A stretch of DNA of 9,656 bases from positions 1 to 9,656 of the forward strand of contig CALALK010000200.1 of the NCBI GenBank assembly GCA_937923125.1. The letters are read 5' to 3'. Numbering within the stretch: the first letter of the stretch is position 1; each line of letters opens with the position of its first letter. Positions 1 to 5,624 of this stretch are shown here, in pieces. The notes under the pieces are model-generated. The model ran no database searches. It saw nothing but the letters and a program-made list of their open reading frames with translations, and had not been told where the DNA came from. The position numbers and the translations under genes were made by a program. Source of the stretch: an uncultured Carnobacterium sp. Lineage in GTDB: Bacteria; Bacillota; Bacilli; Lactobacillales; Aerococcaceae.

Positions 1-44
1 CGTTTGAGGCTCGATAGGATTGAGACCTTGGCTCAATCCGGTAC
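1..44. repeat. Right half of structured repeat core, copy A (cut by window edge)
   Basis: This stretch matches the right half of the two complete cores at 172-268 and 2700-2796. It contains the joining segment TTGAGGCTCGATA (4-16), a perfect 8-bp hairpin GGATTGAG/CTCAATCC (17-24 with 32-39) and the conserved GGT after it (40-42). The hairpin top keeps the shared pattern GAGAC...GGCTC. Relative to copy B (GGTTTGAG/CTCAAACC) the third pair is A-T instead of T-A, so pairing is kept while sequence changes. The left half lies outside the window. The coding or transcribed strand is unknown; orientation is the same as in the other two copies. Confidence 0.7.
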
Positions 45-123
45 AGCTATATTGCCTAACGCTTCTCATTTCGAATGAAGGAATATTTGTTCTAACTTTG
101 TTGAAGCAACACAACAACTTAAG
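44..123 (+). repeat. Decayed inverted copy of the 3' end of the nucleotidase gene (outer left palindrome arm)
   Basis: Read on the plus strand, this segment resembles the last ~80 bases of the minus-strand nucleotidase gene (about 334-415). Shared blocks occur in the same order: CTCATT, GGAATAYTTG, GAAGCAACA, CAACAACTT and AAG. They are separated by small insertions and deletions (about 7, 5, 3 and 1 nt). GGAATATTTG keeps the codons for Glu-Tyr-Leu and GAAGCAACA those for Glu-Ala-Thr, but the indels break the frame. It is either a broken inverted partial duplication or the far arm of the palindrome centred on copy B. The alignment was made by eye and is gapped, so confidence is moderate. Confidence 0.45.
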
Positions 124-140
124 CGCTGATAAAACAGAAA

Positions 141-303
141 ACTCCTCAGAGGTTATAGAAAGCATTATAGGGAATCATAACCAATGTGAATTACAGTCTC
201 TAGAAATTTCATTTCGTAGAGACTGTTTGAAGCTTGGTAGGTTTGAGACAATAGGCTCAAACCGGTATCCTATAATGCTTTTCTATAACAAACTCTGAGG
301 AGT
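141..303 (-). terminator. Long hairpin around copy B, probable terminator of the nucleotidase gene
   Basis: The arms ACTCCTCAGAG (141-151) and CTCTGAGGAGT (293-303) pair perfectly. After a 3-nt A bulge they continue as a 20-bp helix, 152-171 with 269-289, with one bulged base. The arms close over the 97-nt core. On the minus strand the structure begins 16 nt after the nucleotidase stop codon and is followed by a U-rich run (TTTTCTGTTTT, complement of 131-141), as in intrinsic terminators. The large apical core makes this an atypical terminator; the fold was judged by eye. Confidence 0.5.
172..268. repeat. Structured repeat core, copy B (97 nt, two internal hairpins)
   Basis: Complete copy. 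Layout: a 21-nt joining segment ending AATGTGAATT (172-192); hairpin P2 of 34 nt (193-226) with stem ACAGTCTCTA/TAGAGACTGT and an inner GAAAT/ATTTC helix; joining TTGAAGCTTGGTA (227-239); hairpin P3 GGTTTGAG/CTCAAACC (240-247 with 256-263); and GGTAT (264-268). Copy C has identical segment lengths throughout. P2 differs from copy C by double changes that keep pairing (pairs 2, 5 and 7), and P3 at pairs 2 and 3. Such covariation is expected of a conserved RNA or single-stranded DNA fold. I do not recognise it as a named RNA family. Confidence 0.75.
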
Positions 304-319
304 TTGGAGTGTCTTTATT

Positions 320-1876
320 TTATTTCACCACAGTCTTAAAGTTGTTGTTGACTGTTGCTTCGATGACTGGATGTTTGCGCAAGTATTCCGCAATGAGCTC
401 CGTCATGTCAATCTGCACCTCACGCACAATCTTCTCCGGCTTAAACATACTATAGTTTCCGCCACCAACTGCACGATATTGGTTTGTCACTACTTCTAAT
501 TCATCCGTATCTTGAACAGGTTTGCCATGATACTCTAGACGAGTCACACGGTCGCCGAATGGTCTAGTGAAGTCTAATGTGTACTCGATTCCTTCGTACA
601 TATCGTAGTTGTAGAATTGAGGTTTTGGTTCCACGTATTTAGGATTGAAGACTGCTTGTCCGTTTTCGACGATGAAATACGTCGCCACACGCTCAAGAGC
701 CGCTTTCAAGTCCGCACCGCTCACTTTTAGAACGGCTAATGTATTTGGATAAATGTAGTTTGTAATCACGTCACGCATACGGATTTCTGAGTTGAATCCA
801 CGTCCGTCATTGTTGAATAACGCAGTTCCTGAGATATCTGCACCGCTGGCTTCCATTTGAACCTTATTGATAAATTCAATATATGGATGCTCGCTTAAAC
901 GGGCAGCATGTGGATCTTTAATCGTCATATCTCCAATAACTTTTCCTACTGGAGTATCTAACCAATCTTCCACTTCTGCTTGTAAGTCGCTAAACATTTC
1001 TAATACAGCTGGGTCTGCCGGAACATCTTCTGTTGGGTGAAGTTTTGCTTCGCTTGAAACAACAGTATACTTACCGTCTACTTTTTCCACTTCTAAGCTG
1101 ATTTCACCCACATACGCGCCGCGGTATCCTGGTTGAATCACTGGCACGCCATTCACTTTTTGTGCAATCACACGGTGTTGGTGTCCTGTCACTAACGCAT
1201 CGATTCCTTCTACTTGCGTCACAATCGCATACCCTTCGTTTTCTCCTGTTAAGAGTTCCGTTGGGTCCCCACATGAAAGGTCGCACTCGAATCCACCGTG
1301 GTAAGTTACAACGACAACATCCGCCACTTTACGCATTTCTGGAACGTATTTCTTCGCTGTTTCCAACGCGCTCACGAATACTAAATCTTTCACCGTTGCA
1401 GGTTGTTCCCAATTTGGAATATAAGGCGTTGTAATCCCTAAAACTGCGATTTTCACACCGTCTTTCTCGAACACTTTGTAAGGTTCGCCAAACGCTGGCT
1501 TGCCGTCTTTTGTTAAAATGTTTGAGCAAAGAATTGGGTGGTTATAAGACGCAATCGCTTCTCTTAAGTAGTCTAACCCATAGTTAAACTCGTGGTTTCC
1601 TAAAATTCCTAAGTCATAGTTTAAGTAGTTCAATACTTTTGTTAAATCAGAGGCTACTTTTGAATCTTGTTTACGAACATAGTAGCTTAATGGTGACCCT
1701 TGAATGAAGTCTCCATTTTCGATTTGAATCACAGGACCGTTCGCTTCTTCTTTTAAGCGACGAATCACAGTTGCAGCCTTCGCCGTACTGAATCCTAAGT
1801 CCATGTTTCTTTCTGTATAGTTTGTCGGTAACACGTACCCATGCATATCACTTGTTTCAATAATTTTAATTTCCAT
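320..1876 (-). CDS. Cytosolic 5'-nucleotidase / 2',3'-cyclic phosphodiesterase (UshA/CpdB-like metallophosphatase)
   Basis: A 518-residue two-domain metallophosphoesterase expected to release phosphate or nucleosides from nucleotides or cyclic nucleotides. Visible in the N-terminal calcineurin-like domain are TSDMHG (D10, H12), NGDFIQGSP (D56), LGNHEFNYG (N94, H95), TYHGG (H193) and TGHQHR (H232, H234), a full set of two-metal ligands. The C-terminal 5'-nucleotidase domain (about 305-518) has NNDGRGF, YPNTLAVLKVSGADLKAAL, YNYDMYEGIEYTLD and VGGGNYSMF, as in CpdB-type enzymes. There is no signal peptide, LPXTG or other anchor, so it should act in the cytosol, unlike classical UshA/CpdB. The start is ATG at 1876: an in-frame upstream GTG (1888) lies inside the Shine-Dalgarno sequence. 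It has its own promoter in the 54-nt gap after the DUF1697 gene. The exact substrate is not determinable. Confidence 0.9.
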   Translation of the reverse strand: MEIKIIETSDMHGYVLPTNYTERNMDLGFSTAKAATVIRRLKEEANGPVIQIENGDFIQGSPLSYYVRKQDSKVASDLTKVLNYLNYDLGILGNHEFNYGLDYLREAIASYNHPILCSNILTKDGKPAFGEPYKVFEKDGVKIAVLGITTPYIPNWEQPATVKDLVFVSALETAKKYVPEMRKVADVVVVTYHGGFECDLSCGDPTELLTGENEGYAIVTQVEGIDALVTGHQHRVIAQKVNGVPVIQPGYRGAYVGEISLEVEKVDGKYTVVSSEAKLHPTEDVPADPAVLEMFSDLQAEVEDWLDTPVGKVIGDMTIKDPHAARLSEHPYIEFINKVQMEASGADISGTALFNNDGRGFNSEIRMRDVITNYIYPNTLAVLKVSGADLKAALERVATYFIVENGQAVFNPKYVEPKPQFYNYDMYEGIEYTLDFTRPFGDRVTRLEYHGKPVQDTDELEVVTNQYRAVGGGNYSMFKPEKIVREVQIDMTELIAEYLRKHPVIEATVNNNFKTVVK

Positions 1877-1882
1877 AATGCG

Positions 1883-1890
1883 CCTCACCT
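1883..1890 (-). promoter_or_regulatory. Ribosome binding site that fixes the nucleotidase start
   Basis: The minus strand reads AGGTGAGG, then 6 nt, then ATG at 1876. The alternative in-frame GTG at 1888 is part of this purine tract and so cannot be the start. Confidence 0.8.
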
Positions 1891-1908
1891 TCTACAAATT
1901 CACACACT

Positions 1909-1936
1909 ATTGTACCATAAAAAAGCCCTATCACAA
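1909..1936 (-). promoter_or_regulatory. Promoter of the nucleotidase gene
   Basis: The -10 box TACAAT (complement of 1909-1914) is preceded by TGG, an extended -10 arrangement. A -35-like TTGTGA (complement of 1931-1936) lies 16 bp upstream and contains the TGA stop of the DUF1697 gene. The predicted transcript start is about 25 nt before the ATG. A six-T run (spacer, about 1919-1924) follows the DUF1697 stop, but no good hairpin precedes it, so readthrough from the upstream gene is also possible. Confidence 0.6.
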
Positions 1937-2482
1937 AGGTTTCTCTGTCTGCAGTATTTCTGCGATTTTATCAAATGTCTTTCCATTTCGAATCGTAATC
2001 GTCTTATAAAATGGTTGCTTCAAAATCTTCTTATGGTAAGTCGTTTTTTGATACTCTGCCTCATCGATTTTCGCCCAGAAAACGGCACATTTCCCGATAT
2101 AGACTCTCTCGTTATAAAACTCGGACTCTTCTACAAATCGGATAACCTCGCTCACATCTGTTCCTCGTGAAAAAAACAAAATATCTTTTCTAGCAAACTC
2201 GTCCTTCCACCATTCCGGGAGCCCCGCCATTTCTTCTAAGTAATCGTCTTTTGAAAGCAGCACAAACGGAATCGAGAACTCATAATTCTCTTCTAGCACC
2301 TTTTCAACTTTAAAAACGATTTTTTCCACACTCTCATCGCTTGTAAAAAATAAGTTCCCGCTATTAATGTACGAATCCACATCGCTGAACCCTTCACCTC
2401 TCAGCAATTCCTTCAATTCGCTCATCACAACTTTATTTTTGCCACCAACATTGATGCCTCTTAATAAAAGCACATACCGCAT
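1931..2482 (-). CDS. DUF1697 family protein
   Basis: A 183-residue protein of unknown biochemical function, recognised as DUF1697 from the opening MRYVLLLRGINVGGKNKV and the block YINSGNLFF at about residues 38-46. Both are hallmark stretches of this family, and the length is normal (about 170-185 residues). It is soluble, with no signal peptide or membrane segment. The start is ATG at 2482 because AGAGGTGA lies 5 nt upstream and the family begins at this methionine. A longer frame from 2518 would begin upstream of the -10 box and is excluded. It stands alone behind its own strong promoter; the nucleotidase gene follows after 54 nt and may be partly co-transcribed. Nothing in the context reveals its role. 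Confidence 0.88.
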   Translation of the reverse strand: MRYVLLLRGINVGGKNKVVMSELKELLRGEGFSDVDSYINSGNLFFTSDESVEKIVFKVEKVLEENYEFSIPFVLLSKDDYLEEMAGLPEWWKDEFARKDILFFSRGTDVSEVIRFVEESEFYNERVYIGKCAVFWAKIDEAEYQKTTYHKKILKQPFYKTITIRNGKTFDKIAEILQTEKPL

Positions 2483-2487
2483 CCGAC

Positions 2488-2495
2488 TCACCTCT
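2488..2495 (-). promoter_or_regulatory. Ribosome binding site that fixes the DUF1697 start
   Basis: The minus strand reads AGAGGTGA, 5 nt before the ATG at 2482. No comparable site precedes the upstream in-frame ATG at 2518. Confidence 0.75.
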
Positions 2496-2506
2496 CTTGT
2501 CGCCCC

Positions 2507-2512
2507 ATTATA
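2507..2512 (-). promoter_or_regulatory. Extended -10 promoter of the DUF1697 gene
   Basis: The minus strand shows TGCTATAAT, a consensus TATAAT with the TGn extension. No convincing -35 box is seen at 17 bp, which is usual for extended -10 promoters. The predicted start of transcription is about 18-20 nt before the ATG at 2482. Confidence 0.65.
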
Positions 2513-2560
2513 GCACACTCTCCATAAAACGCGTTCACCCTATCCCCGCACCGGTCTGTC

Positions 2561-2568
2561 GTGAATGA
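2561..2568. repeat. Left 8-bp direct repeat, possible target-site duplication
   Basis: GTGAATGA occurs here and again at 2989-2996. The two copies directly bracket the 2571-2988 palindrome: 2 nt from its left end and touching its right end. This is the arrangement left by transposon insertion. Eight bases can also match by chance. Confidence 0.5.
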
Positions 2569-2699
2569 GGAACACAATCTCAAGAACGCCTCCCAACTTT
2601 CCTCAGCTTTGTTGTGTGGAATCCCCTCAGGAGGCTTTTAGGTGAATACCGAAACGTCCATTGCGACGGAAACAGCGGTTTTGTTGAAAGATTAGTGAG

Positions 2700-2796
2700 A
2701 ACATCCATTGAATGCGAATTAGAGACACTTACGAATCCATTCGTTAGTGTCTCTTTGAGGCTTCAAAGACGAGAGACCCTAGGCTCGAGTCGGTGG
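2700..2796. repeat. Structured repeat core, copy C (97 nt)
   Basis: Complete copy with the same segment lengths as copy B: joining segment ending AATGCGAATT (2700-2720); P2 hairpin of 34 nt (2721-2754) with AGAGACACT/AGTGTCTCT and inner ACGAAT/ATTCGT; joining TTGAGGCTTCAAA (2755-2767); P3 hairpin (2768-2775 with 2784-2791); and GGTGG (2792-2796). P3 keeps six Watson-Crick pairs but has tandem G.A/A.G opposites in the middle, which can form non-canonical pairs. Over the last 40 alignable positions up to CGGT, 27 are identical to copy B. Confidence 0.75.
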
Positions 2797-2894
2797 CTCA
2801 CTAATCCTCTTTCAACAATAAAAACCGCTTGTTTCTAAAGCAATCCACCACCACACCCCATACACCTAAAAGCCTCCCCCGAAGGGGCCTCACA

Positions 2895-2939
2895 GCACTA
2901 ACACTATTCCGCACTAACACCCATTCCAGCACTCATTCC
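2895..2939. repeat. Short degenerate tandem repeat, about 16-17 bp unit
   Basis: GCACTAACACTATTCC (2895-2910) is followed directly by GCACTAACACCCATTCC (2911-2927) and a shortened unit GCACTCATTCC (2929-2939). Each ends in ATTCC, the inner edge of the outer palindrome arm. The repeat lies only in the right arm of the 2571-2988 element and accounts for much of the length difference between the arms. Confidence 0.65.
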
Positions 2940-2945
2940 ACACAA

Positions 2946-2973
2946 AAAGCCTGAGGAAAATTCCCCAGGCTTT
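2946..2973 (-). terminator. Intrinsic terminator of the five-gene transporter operon
   Basis: Stem AAAGCCTG/CAGGCTTT plus GGAA/TTCC with one A.C opposition and a 2-nt loop region, followed on the minus strand by TTTTTGTG. It lies 35 nt after the ugpB-like stop codon. The AAAG flanks give it A and T runs on both sides, so it could work in both directions. Its left half belongs to the outer arm of the 2571-2988 palindrome. Confidence 0.85.
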
Positions 2974-2988
2974 CGTTGTGATTGTGTT

Positions 2989-2996
2989 GTGAATGA
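2989..2996. repeat. Right 8-bp direct repeat, possible target-site duplication
   Basis: Second copy of GTGAATGA, immediately after the right end of the palindrome and 12 nt before the ugpB-like stop codon. Confidence 0.5.
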
Positions 2997-3008
2997 ACTT
3001 ATATGTGA

Positions 3009-4304
3009 TTATTGATTCCACGCAGCATCAAATTGTGCTTTAGAATCTTTAACTAATTGATCTACATCTGCATTTTCAGTCTTGAAGATTTTTTCTAAAA
3101 TCGTACGAACTTCTGCGTATGCAGGATCAGAGTTTTCAACTACAGGAATTGAGAATAAATTCTTAGTAGCATCTGCTAAGATTTTAGGAACTTTAGAACC
3201 TGAATTCTTGTATTCATCTTTTTCTAACACTGAAGCGATTGTTGGCATGTAACCAGTTTGTTGTGCCCAGTATAATTGAGATTCAGCTGAAGATAAGAAT
3301 TTCAAGTATAAGAATGCTGCTGTACGTTGTTCTTCAGTTGTAGAACCTTCGAACATGTAAATATCAGTACCTTGTTGTAAGTTGAATTTCTCAGGACGAG
3401 CAGCTACTCCGTATTCGAAACCAGCTTCTTTAGCACCTTTAGCTACGAATGATTCACCAGCTGTTGAACCAACATACATAGCTACTTTTTTGTTTTGGAA
3501 TGGTGCTGATAAATATTTATCTGAACCAGCAACACGGAAGTATCCATCCTTAATTCCGTCTGCGTAGTATTTAACAACTTCTTTTGAAGCGTCACTTGCG
3601 AAGTCTAATTCTTTAGTGAAGTCAATGCCTTTGTTCTTCATACCAATTGCATAGTAGTTGTTTAATGAGTCGAAACCAGCACCAACAACTTCGTGGTTAG
3701 ATTTTTCGTAAATTGTTTTAGCTGCTTCTTTTAATTCATCTAAAGTAGTTGGAACTTTAACACCGTATTGTTTCAATAAATCTGCATTGTAGAATAATAC
3801 TTCTGTAGATTTGTTGAATGGGATACCGTATTGTACTCCGTTAATTTTAGCACCTTCCATTAGTTCTGGACGGATTTCTTCACCTTTCTTGAATCCGATT
3901 GTTTCGTTTTCAATATATGGTTTGAAGTCTACCAATGTATCTTGTTCAGCAGCACTGAATAACCAGTTTGGATATGCTTGAGTGATTGTTGGTAAGTCTT
4001 TTGGTGAAGTTAAAGTTGAGTTAATTTTTGCTTGTAAATCTTTGTATTGAGATTGGTTTTGTAACTCTACTTTGATATTTGGATTAGCTTTCATGAAGTC
4101 TTCTGTTAATTTTTGAAGAGCTTTTTCAAGCTGACCGTTCATAGCATGCCAGAAAGTGATTGTAGTTTCTGATTTAACCTCTGTTACGATGTCTTTTTTA
4201 GTTTCAGCTTGTTGTGAGCTGTTTGATGAGTTAGCTCCACATGCTGTTAACGCTACAACTGATGCAGTTGCTAGTGTCGCTTTTACTAAAGATTTGAATT
4301 TCAT
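3009..4304 (-). CDS. ugpB: ABC importer substrate-binding lipoprotein (UgpB-like, family 1)
   Basis: A 431-residue extracellular binding protein that captures substrate and delivers it to the permease pair. A type II signal peptide (KxxLVKATLATASVVALTAC) has lipobox LTAC with the lipidated cysteine at residue 22, so the mature protein is membrane-anchored outside the cell. A Ser/Asn/Gln-rich linker (about 23-46) leads to the binding fold, which starts TTITFWHAMNG (47-57), strongly reminiscent of UgpB. Near the C-terminus LKFLSSAESQLYWAQQTGYMP is typical of family 1 proteins. The start ATG at 4304 has a strong AAGGAG site close upstream. It is the last gene of the operon, 27 nt after the hydrolase gene, and is followed by the terminator. 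Glycerol-3-phosphate or a glycerophosphodiester is the best guess for the ligand; another sugar cannot be excluded. Confidence 0.85.
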   Translation of the reverse strand: MKFKSLVKATLATASVVALTACGANSSNSSQQAETKKDIVTEVKSETTITFWHAMNGQLEKALQKLTEDFMKANPNIKVELQNQSQYKDLQAKINSTLTSPKDLPTITQAYPNWLFSAAEQDTLVDFKPYIENETIGFKKGEEIRPELMEGAKINGVQYGIPFNKSTEVLFYNADLLKQYGVKVPTTLDELKEAAKTIYEKSNHEVVGAGFDSLNNYYAIGMKNKGIDFTKELDFASDASKEVVKYYADGIKDGYFRVAGSDKYLSAPFQNKKVAMYVGSTAGESFVAKGAKEAGFEYGVAARPEKFNLQQGTDIYMFEGSTTEEQRTAAFLYLKFLSSAESQLYWAQQTGYMPTIASVLEKDEYKNSGSKVPKILADATKNLFSIPVVENSDPAYAEVRTILEKIFKTENADVDQLVKDSKAQFDAAWNQ

Positions 4305-4331
4305 TTTCCTTCTCCTTTTGTTATATAGTTT

Positions 4332-5624
4332 TTACAACACAATTTTTTCGCCGCGATACGGCAATATTCTGTCACCATACGGATTTACCAGAAGTTCTGG
4401 TTTTAACGTATGAATTGGAACCAAACATTTAGGCTCAATCATCGCAATAATACGGTCTAAGTCGTCCGGTTTTGCGTGACCTGAGCAAGCTAGGCGTACA
4501 AACTCAATGTGTTTTTCCGCCAATAAATCAAGAAACGGTTGATAGTTTGGATCAAAGTCCCCAAGAGGCTGCGCATCGCTGTGGATGTATAAGCTTCCCT
4601 CTTGCAAACGTTCGAAATGGTCGACGGCTTGCCATAGGTACTTCGAAGTATCCTCTAACAACGTTTGATATGAAATTTCTAAAGTAGGATCAAGTTCGTC
4701 GAGTTTTGGAGCCCCTTCTCTATAGTAGTAATGAGCATCCTTTTGGAATACTTCTTTAAGAAGTGCAGCCATCGTTGCTTCAAGAACAACAGTACGGCTT
4801 GTTCCTTCGACGATTTTTTCAAAACGACGGACATTTGCTGGATAGCCATTAAATGTGATTTGTCGATTTGGATTTTCTTGTTCGAGGCGAGCGATATGAC
4901 GAATCACATCTTCCTCGTTTTCAGGTTTAATTTCGTCTTCAACCTCTTTACGGTCCCCGAAGCTAATCGATACACCTTCCATCATTAAGATGTCCGTATG
5001 TTTTGCCTTCTTACAAAACTCAATCGTGTCTTCGGCGTTATGTCCGTGAAGTCGTAAATCCCCTGTATAAGTAATATGATGACCAGGAGTTTTGATGATT
5101 AAAGCAGCAGCCCCGTATGCGTCATGATCGACACGCACGATTTCTACTTCGATTTCTCCAACCTGAATCACGTCTCCAGCATCTAACCCAATCATGTCTC
5201 TTGTAAATGTATCGTCTTCAAACGGCGATGGTAGTAAGAACACTCCATTGCGGTTGAGCGAATTTACAATCATTTTTGTTTCCTTCAATGTATATAAAGG
5301 AATACTTGGGTCTAAATAATTCAACATTCTTGTATGGTCCAAATGCGCATGTGAGATAAAGACCGCCGTATTGGCATAGTCTTTATCTTCATCCCCTTCG
5401 TATTTGTAAGGGATACGTGCATCGTACATATTTTTTAAATGTGGAATCACTTTATGATCTGTGAGTGTTTGCACCGATTCATCGGGCAATTCTAATTCTG
5501 GTAAAAACTCAGTCCCGAAGTCGAAGAAGATATGACTATCTTTATAGGCTACTTCGATGACCGTTCCACCAATCGTTAAAATACCGCTATGAAAGGTAAT
5601 CGTTGTTTTATCCTTTGATACCAT
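4332..5624 (-). CDS. RNase J-like metallo-beta-lactamase/beta-CASP hydrolase encoded inside the transporter operon
   Basis: A 430-residue, probably cytosolic metal-dependent phosphoesterase or nuclease-like protein. Metallo-beta-lactamase motifs are complete: DFG (D35), HAHLDH (92-97), a histidine in VRVDHDAYGA (H167) and TGDLRLHGH (D189). A beta-CASP insert is suggested by MMEG (E216), ITFNGYPANVRRFEKIV and VVLEATMAALL. RNase J-like C-terminal motifs follow: SGHAKPDDL (381-389) and PIHTLKPE (403-410), where RNase J usually has P-V-H-G-E. At 430 residues it lacks the roughly 100-residue C-terminal domain of RNase J. The start is ATG at 5624, preceded by AGAGGGG at 9-nt spacing; it overlaps the ugpE-like gene by 17 nt, implying coupled translation. 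It sits where some glycerol-phosphate importers carry a phosphodiesterase gene. Its substrate is unknown. Confidence 0.82.
   Translation of the reverse strand: MVSKDKTTITFHSGILTIGGTVIEVAYKDSHIFFDFGTEFLPELELPDESVQTLTDHKVIPHLKNMYDARIPYKYEGDEDKDYANTAVFISHAHLDHTRMLNYLDPSIPLYTLKETKMIVNSLNRNGVFLLPSPFEDDTFTRDMIGLDAGDVIQVGEIEVEIVRVDHDAYGAAALIIKTPGHHITYTGDLRLHGHNAEDTIEFCKKAKHTDILMMEGVSISFGDRKEVEDEIKPENEEDVIRHIARLEQENPNRQITFNGYPANVRRFEKIVEGTSRTVVLEATMAALLKEVFQKDAHYYYREGAPKLDELDPTLEISYQTLLEDTSKYLWQAVDHFERLQEGSLYIHSDAQPLGDFDPNYQPFLDLLAEKHIEFVRLACSGHAKPDDLDRIIAMIEPKCLVPIHTLKPELLVNPYGDRILPYRGEKIVL

Larger units (their letters stand above)
2571..2988. mobile_element. MITE-like 418-bp imperfect palindrome carrying repeat core C
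   Basis: Nested inverted arms surround the core at 2700-2796. Outermost is AACACAATC (2571-2579) with GATTGTGTT (2980-2988). Next comes a gapped arm, about 2591-2622 with 2935-2967, including TTGTGTGGAAT/ATTCCACACAA and TTTCCTCAG/CTGAGGAAA. Then CCCC/GGGG and a perfect 15-bp arm GGAGGCTTTTAGGTG/CACCTAAAAGCCTCC (2630-2644, 2863-2877). Then GCGGTTTT/AAAACCGC and GTTGAAAG/CTTTCAAC, and last ATTAGTGAG/CTCACTAAT next to the core. An 8-bp direct repeat brackets it. It has no convincing coding frame and no transposase, so any movement would need enzymes from elsewhere. It fills most of the 526-bp gene-free stretch between the DUF1697 and ugpB-like genes. Confidence 0.6.

Noticed and set aside
20..298. 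Open frame of 92 codons on the plus strand
   Set aside because: It runs through copies A and B and their palindrome arms, has no ribosome binding site, and its composition follows the repeats.
2614..2838. Open frame of 74 codons on the plus strand inside the 2571-2988 palindrome
   Set aside because: It starts in one arm and ends in the other, has no ribosome binding site or promoter, and the structured core explains the conserved sequence.
2876..2887. CCCC/GGGG hairpin with a UUCG loop on the minus strand, followed by GGAGGCTTTT
   Set aside because: Only four pairs are continuous and the T run is short. The same bases pair better in the long palindrome, so it is not called as a separate terminator.
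1..2988. Integron attC sites or a CRISPR array as explanation of the repeats
   Set aside because: The conserved part is the centre and not the ends, there is no integrase, and there are no short repeats with regular spacers.
4305..4345. AT-rich TATATA motif upstream of the ugpB-like gene as an internal promoter
   Set aside because: No -35 box at a workable distance; the 27-nt gap and strong ribosome binding site fit simple operon transcription.
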